From contig CAYXVF010000114.1 in NCBI GenBank assembly GCA_964468125.1, forward strand, positions 1-18,945: 18,945 bases of DNA, given 5' to 3'. The DNA is from CAYXVF01 sp964468125. Lineage in GTDB: Bacteria; Myxococcota; XYA12-FULL-58-9; CAYXVF01. The position numbers and the translations under genes were made by a program. Below the pieces are notes generated by a model that did not search any database, was not told the origin of the DNA, and was given only the letters and a program-made list of their open reading frames with translations. This document shows, in pieces, positions 15,491-18,945 of the stretch. Within the stretch, counting starts at the first letter, position 1; each line of letters opens with the position of its first letter.

Positions 15491-15567
15491 GGGTGAATAG
15501 ACCCCAGGTGCCCGAAAACCGTGGGTTTTTTGACCCTGGAGACCCGTGACCTGGGTGCGCTAGACCC
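15491..15567. repeat. Three GGGT-N6/7-ACCC inverted repeats at about 31-base spacing
   Basis: Inverted repeats GGGT-N6-ACCC occur at 15491-15504 and 15523-15536, and GGGT-N7-ACCC at 15553-15567. Starts are 32 and 30 bases apart, about three helical turns, so the sites would lie on the same DNA face. AGACCC or TGACCC repeats within them. Between the first two, AAAACC-GTG-GGTTTT can also form a hairpin. The cluster lies between the helicase stop (15633) and the small minus-strand gene (15410), within the remaining 222 bases that hold no other gene. It could be an operator array or folded leader for the small gene. Confidence 0.35.
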
Positions 15568-15632
15568 TCGCCTGTCGGTTCAGATCGGGGCAGGGACACG
15601 TTCCGATCCGGCTCGTCCGGTGTCGTTTTGAC

Positions 15633-17507
15633 TCAGGGCCACGCCCAGGCGGAGCGGTAGGCGTCCTGCGCTTGCGCATGCTCGATCAGGGCAGCGTAGG
15701 TCGGGTGCACCGAAAGGGTGGCAGAGTCACCGAGCACCACGAGGTGCCGTCGGGCGCGCGTCAGCCCGACGTTCAGGCGCCGAAGGTCGTGCAGGAAGCC
15801 GAGCTCTCCGCTGTCGTTGGAGCGCACGAGGGTGAGCAGCACCACGTCTTTCTCTCTCCCCTGAAACGCGTCGATCGTATCGATCTCGATCTCCGGGTTC
15901 GGCGAGTGGCCGCGCAGCCAGAGCGCCTGCGCCGCGTAGGGCGTGACGAGCGCGAGCTCGGAGGGCGGTAGGCCCGCATCCAGGAGGGAGCGGGCGTGCG
16001 CGAGGGCGAGCTCCCCTTCGCCGGGGTTGCGCAGGCTCGCGCTGTCGTCGTCGCGCTCCTCGCTGAAGCCCTTGCCCGCGGTGTCGATGAACAAGAAGGG
16101 GATTTCAGCGTCCGGCGCCGCGAGCTCGAGACGGCGTTCCGCCACCGACGGGTGCGCGCGCAGGGCGCCGTCGTAGGTCTGCTGGGATGGGAACGCCATG
16201 ATCGCCCCATTCATGCGGTACTGCTCGCGCAGGAGCGTTCGTACGTCCGGCTCATGCGCCGCGATCAGACGTTCGAGCGCGCTCGTCGCGAGCCCCGCAC
16301 GCGCGGCTTCGGGACTCAGCACCGTGGGGGGGAGCTGGTGTGGATCGCCGGCGAGCACGACCCGGTCGGCGGCGCGAAAGGCGGCGAGGGCGAAGGGTTC
16401 TGTCGCTTGGGTCGCTTCGTCGAAGACCGCGACGTCAAAGCGGCGGCCTTCGAGGGTGGGGCCACTGAGAGTTGCGAGGGTGGTGCAAACGACCTGGGCC
16501 TCATCGAGGATCGCGCGGGTGAGCATTCGTTCGTGTTCCGCCGCCCGCTTCAGCAACGCTCGTGCCTCGCGATTCGCGTCGCGGGCCCGTCCGAAGCGTT
16601 CCCTGCTTCGGCCCTGATGGCGCTGTCGCCGTGCATAGCCGCGAAGCTCGAAGGCCTCGTCGCGAAGCTGGTCGAGCATCGCGCGATCCGGGTGCTCCTC
16701 GAGGAGCTCGTCGAGCGTGTGTGCGCGGAGGGTCGACGATACGCGGGCCGGGTGCCCGACGCGCACCGCTTCGAGGCCTCGCCCAAGTGCGAGCTCGAGG
16801 AGATGATCCACCGCGGCGTTGCTCGCCGCGGTAGCGACGACTCGACTGCCCCGCGCCACCTCCTCCGCCATCAAGGCTGCGAGCACCGTGCTCTTGCCCG
16901 TCCCAGGTGGTCCATGAATGGCGTGCAGATCGCGAGCGGAGAGGGCACGCTCCAGAGCCTCAGTTTGCTCCGGATTGAGACCACTCTCGCCCGCTGAGGC
17001 CGTGTCCTGAGAGCGAAGAGGCGCGTCGCCGAACCAGGCGTCGCGGCGGCGGCGTTCTGACCCGGATTCCATGCGCGCTACCGCGTCGAGGTTCGCTCTC
17101 GCCCTTCGGAAACTCACCGTGTTGGGGGCGAGCTCGATGAAAGCGCGGTCTCGACTAACGAGCTCGGGAGGAGGCTCGTCGAAGGCGAGGGTGATGTCAT
17201 AGGTTCGTCGACGCACGAGGGTCGCGCGGACCACGGGCTCGTCGTCTCGGAGCGGCCGCAGCTCCACCAGCGCTCCACGCTCGAAACGTTCGGAGATCGG
17301 TCGAGCTTCTCGTCCGAGGGTCAGGAGCAGGCGGCCCCCGAGCCCCCAGCTTTCGTCGAGGGGGTCGAGGTCCGCGAGTGCGATGCCCTGCGCGATTCGT
17401 TCCTGACGCGAGGCACCGCTGCGTTGCTCGTTCCAACGCCGCTGCTCCTCGTCGTGCTCGAGCTGGAGTGCCTGCCGGAGTGCGTCGATCCGAGACGTGC
17501 TCTTCAC
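15633..17507 (-). CDS. Superfamily 1 DNA/RNA helicase, UPF1/IGHMBP2-like (AAA_11/AAA_12)
   Basis: A 624-residue helicase with all SF1B UPF1-like motifs. The N-terminal beta-rich region (about 40-135) resembles the nucleic-acid-binding 1B part of IGHMBP2-type enzymes. Q-motif-like GLNPEQTEAL lies at 176-185. Walker A GPPGTGKST is at 199-207 (Lys205), motif Ia AASNAAVDHL at 227-236, and Walker B VFDEATQ with DEAT at 363-366. Motif III GDPHQLPPT is at 387-395, motif IV EQYRM at 428-432, motif V DTIDAFQGREKDVV at 543-556, and motif VI NVGLTRARRHLVVLGD at about 579-594. A basic helical insertion at 285-330 may be the stalk. No nuclease domain is attached. It probably unwinds DNA or RNA with 5'-3' polarity as the family does. 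The GTG start overlaps the upstream phosphatase stop (GTGA), indicating translational coupling. Confidence 0.93.
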   Translation of the reverse strand: MKSTSRIDALRQALQLEHDEEQRRWNEQRSGASRQERIAQGIALADLDPLDESWGLGGRLLLTLGREARPISERFERGALVELRPLRDDEPVVRATLVRRRTYDITLAFDEPPPELVSRDRAFIELAPNTVSFRRARANLDAVARMESGSERRRRDAWFGDAPLRSQDTASAGESGLNPEQTEALERALSARDLHAIHGPPGTGKSTVLAALMAEEVARGSRVVATAASNAAVDHLLELALGRGLEAVRVGHPARVSSTLRAHTLDELLEEHPDRAMLDQLRDEAFELRGYARRQRHQGRSRERFGRARDANREARALLKRAAEHERMLTRAILDEAQVVCTTLATLSGPTLEGRRFDVAVFDEATQATEPFALAAFRAADRVVLAGDPHQLPPTVLSPEAARAGLATSALERLIAAHEPDVRTLLREQYRMNGAIMAFPSQQTYDGALRAHPSVAERRLELAAPDAEIPFLFIDTAGKGFSEERDDDSASLRNPGEGELALAHARSLLDAGLPPSELALVTPYAAQALWLRGHSPNPEIEIDTIDAFQGREKDVVLLTLVRSNDSGELGFLHDLRRLNVGLTRARRHLVVLGDSATLSVHPTYAALIEHAQAQDAYRSAWAWP

Positions 17508-18142
17508 TTGGGGGGGATCGCGTCGGAGATGTGAAGCTCGGCGAGATGCTCGATGTGATTGCGCATGCTGTAGCGTGGCTCGGCGGTGGAGAGCTCGACG
17601 ACGTGAATCGAGGCGAGGTCGACGGGAAGGGCGCGATAGTCCTCAAATCGGAGGCCCAGGAGCTCGGAAAGAATGATCTTGATGACGCCTTTGTGAAGCA
17701 CCAGCAAAACGCTCTCGGCGGCGCCTACGACCTCATGGGTTGCCTTACGGACCCGTGCCTCGAACTCAGCGCGCGATTCACCGCCCGGATAGGTGAAATC
17801 GTGCTGTTGGCGCTGCCGCTCGGCAAAACGCTCCGGGTCTCGCGCCGCGACTTCTTCATACGTGAGCCCTTCCCACTCGCCGAAGTCGAGCTCGCGAAAG
17901 CCTTCGAGTGCGTTGACGGCCAACACATGGGGTTCTGAAACGATCTCCGCGGATTCGCGCGAGCGCGACAGTGGACTCGCGAAAGCCATGTCGAAGTGCT
18001 TGCGCCGTAGCTCCCCTGCAGTGCGGACCATCTGGGCCCGACCGTGGTCGTTCAGGAGCACGTCGCTTGCACCGTGCAAACGTATCGAGGATTCCCCCTC
18101 GGTCTCGCCGTGGCGAACGAGTGTCCAACGCTGACGCTTCAT
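17504..18142 (-). CDS. Histidine phosphatase superfamily protein (phosphoglycerate mutase-like)
   Basis: A 212-residue branch-1 histidine phosphatase. The phosphohistidine motif VRHGETEG (9-16) has His11 as nucleophile. SPLSRSRESAEIV carries the second Arg, RELDFGEWEGLTYEEV is the typical PhoE/CobC-like segment, and LVLHKGVIKII supplies the second catalytic His, with HKG where many members have HGG. The likely start is the ATG at 18142, one to nine residues from the motif as usual; an in-frame ATG at 18184 would add 14 residues and has GAGG ten bases upstream. Substrate cannot be deduced: alpha-ribazole phosphate, phosphoglycerate and general phosphomonoesters are all possible. It overlaps the helicase gene by four bases and is probably first in that transcript. 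It is divergent from the partial gene at 18248. Confidence 0.9.
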   Translation of the reverse strand: MKRQRWTLVRHGETEGESSIRLHGASDVLLNDHGRAQMVRTAGELRRKHFDMAFASPLSRSRESAEIVSEPHVLAVNALEGFRELDFGEWEGLTYEEVAARDPERFAERQRQQHDFTYPGGESRAEFEARVRKATHEVVGAAESVLLVLHKGVIKIILSELLGLRFEDYRALPVDLASIHVVELSTAEPRYSMRNHIEHLAELHISDAIPPK

Positions 18143-18185
18143 GGACACCGATTCAACCACGCTTTGGCCCGGGGGAAAAAGCATG

Positions 18186-18215
18186 TTCGAATGGACCTCG
18201 ACTCACGGCTATACT
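18186..18215 (+). promoter_or_regulatory. Candidate promoter of the partial Pro-rich gene
   Basis: TATACT at 18210-18215 matches five of six bases of the -10 consensus and ends 32 bases before the ATG at 18248. TTCGAA (18186-18191), 18 bases upstream, is a poor -35 match. The position favours the 18248 start over an in-frame ATG at 18191, which lies upstream of the hexamer. Confidence 0.35.
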
Positions 18216-18247
18216 CCGGGCCTCAACCGCAACGCATGGGGAACTTC

Positions 18248-18945
18248 ATGGCGGAGCTGCCTAAACCGCCTTCGCTCGACATGGGGTCGGGGGAGCTAGA
18301 GCCGATTCTGACGGGGGAAACCGGGGAGACCGAGGTTCCTCCGACGCAGACCCCGATCGCCGTCCCCCAGCCGCCTGCCGCAAAGAGCCCGGTACCCGAG
18401 AAACCCGAGGAGTCGAATCCCGCCGAAACCACGCTCGACGGCCTCGAGCCCATCGACCTGAGTGAGAGCGGTCCCGTCGATTTGGCGTCTCTGAAACGGA
18501 GCGCTGCACAGGCCAAACTGCAACCGGCCGCAAAGCCCGGCGCCGCGGCGCCCCAGGTGCCCGCGAAGCCCAAGGCGGAGCCCCTGCCAACGGAGCTGAA
18601 GAGCCCCTACAAACCGGTGCCGATCCCCGAGGATCCAGACGCACCGCGAGACATTCCACCGCCGACGATCACCGGCGGCGAATCGCAGTTCGAGATGGGC
18701 CAGCAAGCAGCGCCGGTCAAAACGGCCCCCGCTACCAATTCTCTCCCGCAGTCGAGAATGGCGCCTGCCACTCAAAGACCCGAGGGGCCCGCCGCTGCGG
18801 CCGACAGCCATCTCCAACATGGACAAACAGACGAAGTCCCCTCCGCGCTGCTCAATCCGACCTCGGTGGTCAGCGGGGCGAGTGCGGCGCTGACGCCGCC
18901 TCCTTCGCCTGGACTGGCGGACACGCCGCGGGTCGGAACTCCCGC
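18248..18945 (+). CDS. Partial Pro/Ala/Glu-rich, probably disordered N-terminal region of an unknown protein
   Basis: The frame is open from this ATG to the window end (232 complete codons), so the gene continues beyond the window. GGGGA lies about five bases before the ATG; in-frame ATGs at 18236 and 18191 are alternatives. The readable part is low-complexity: many Pro, Ala, Glu, Thr and Ser, very few aromatic residues, no cysteine, no signal peptide and no transmembrane segment. A short acidic hydrophobic element, LDGLEPIDLSESGPVDL (63-79), stands out and echoes LEPIL near residue 17; such patches can be docking motifs. A folded domain would be expected further downstream. I do not recognise the family. 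Its divergent neighbour is the histidine phosphatase. Confidence 0.7.
   Translation, partial: MAELPKPPSLDMGSGELEPILTGETGETEVPPTQTPIAVPQPPAAKSPVPEKPEESNPAETTLDGLEPIDLSESGPVDLASLKRSAAQAKLQPAAKPGAAAPQVPAKPKAEPLPTELKSPYKPVPIPEDPDAPRDIPPPTITGGESQFEMGQQAAPVKTAPATNSLPQSRMAPATQRPEGPAAAADSHLQHGQTDEVPSALLNPTSVVSGASAALTPPPSPGLADTPRVGTP

Noticed and set aside
15411..15599. Upstream extension of the small hypothetical gene
   Set aside because: The 63 residues are basic, Pro/Gly-rich and cross the inverted-repeat cluster, which looks regulatory rather than coding.
15996..16997. Plus-strand open frame of 333 codons
   Set aside because: It is antisense to the helicase motifs and shows no domain of its own.
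1..18945. tRNA, rRNA, CRISPR, insertion sequence or prophage signals
   Set aside because: No cloverleaf, repeat-spacer array, transposase motif or phage gene was found by reading both strands.

Overview
This is a dense, high-GC bacterial window. Its gene content suggests a Myxococcota (Polyangia-like) or other former deltaproteobacterial genome: a secreted protein built of tandem four-cysteine modules, small cysteine-patterned lipoproteins, a VKOR-DsbA fusion, and a predicted outer-membrane zincin-propeller-barrel protein. This taxonomic reading is inference, because no rRNA or other marker gene is present. I see no tRNA, rRNA, CRISPR array, insertion sequence or phage gene.

Layout. (1) 115-3705, minus strand: a cysteine-module secreted protein followed 63 bases later by an MltB-type lytic transglycosylase that lacks any visible signal peptide. 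(2) 3706-3998: a divergent intergenic region with a GC-rich inverted repeat. (3) 3999-10381, plus strand: five tightly packed genes encoding an M17 leucyl aminopeptidase, a TPR protein ending in an HExxH zincin domain, a 72-residue cysteine-patterned lipoprotein, an alpha/beta hydrolase and a large outer-membrane protein with a Peptidase-MA-like domain, a beta-propeller and an Omp85-like barrel. The last three are joined by ATGA overlaps. Three of the five are predicted peptidases. (4) 10382-10866: a convergent gap holding a frameshifted remnant of a cysteine-rich repeat gene. (5) 10867-14609, minus strand: DusA tRNA-dihydrouridine synthase, an ABC1/AarF kinase and a VKOR-DsbA disulfide-forming enzyme. 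(6) 14698-15174, plus strand: a DUF4920 lipoprotein. (7) 15180-18142, minus strand: a small hypothetical gene, a three-copy GGGT/ACCC inverted-repeat cluster, a UPF1/IGHMBP2-like SF1 helicase and a histidine-family phosphatase (GTGA overlap between the last two). (8) 18248 to the end, plus strand: the start of a Pro/Ala/Glu-rich protein cut by the window edge.

Functional links. The exported cysteine-rich proteins and the VKOR-DsbA fusion fit one theme of oxidative folding in the envelope. The five-gene plus-strand cluster looks like a peptide-processing unit running from the cytoplasm (PepA, TPR-zincin) to the outer membrane. The most original signals are the mirror-symmetric cysteine spacing of the 72-residue lipoprotein (all four antiparallel pairs sum to residue 101), the three-domain outer-membrane zincin, the decayed cysteine-rich gene at 10.7 kb, and the roughly 31-base-spaced inverted repeats at 15.5 kb. 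These readings rest on motifs seen by eye; no database search or structure prediction was run.
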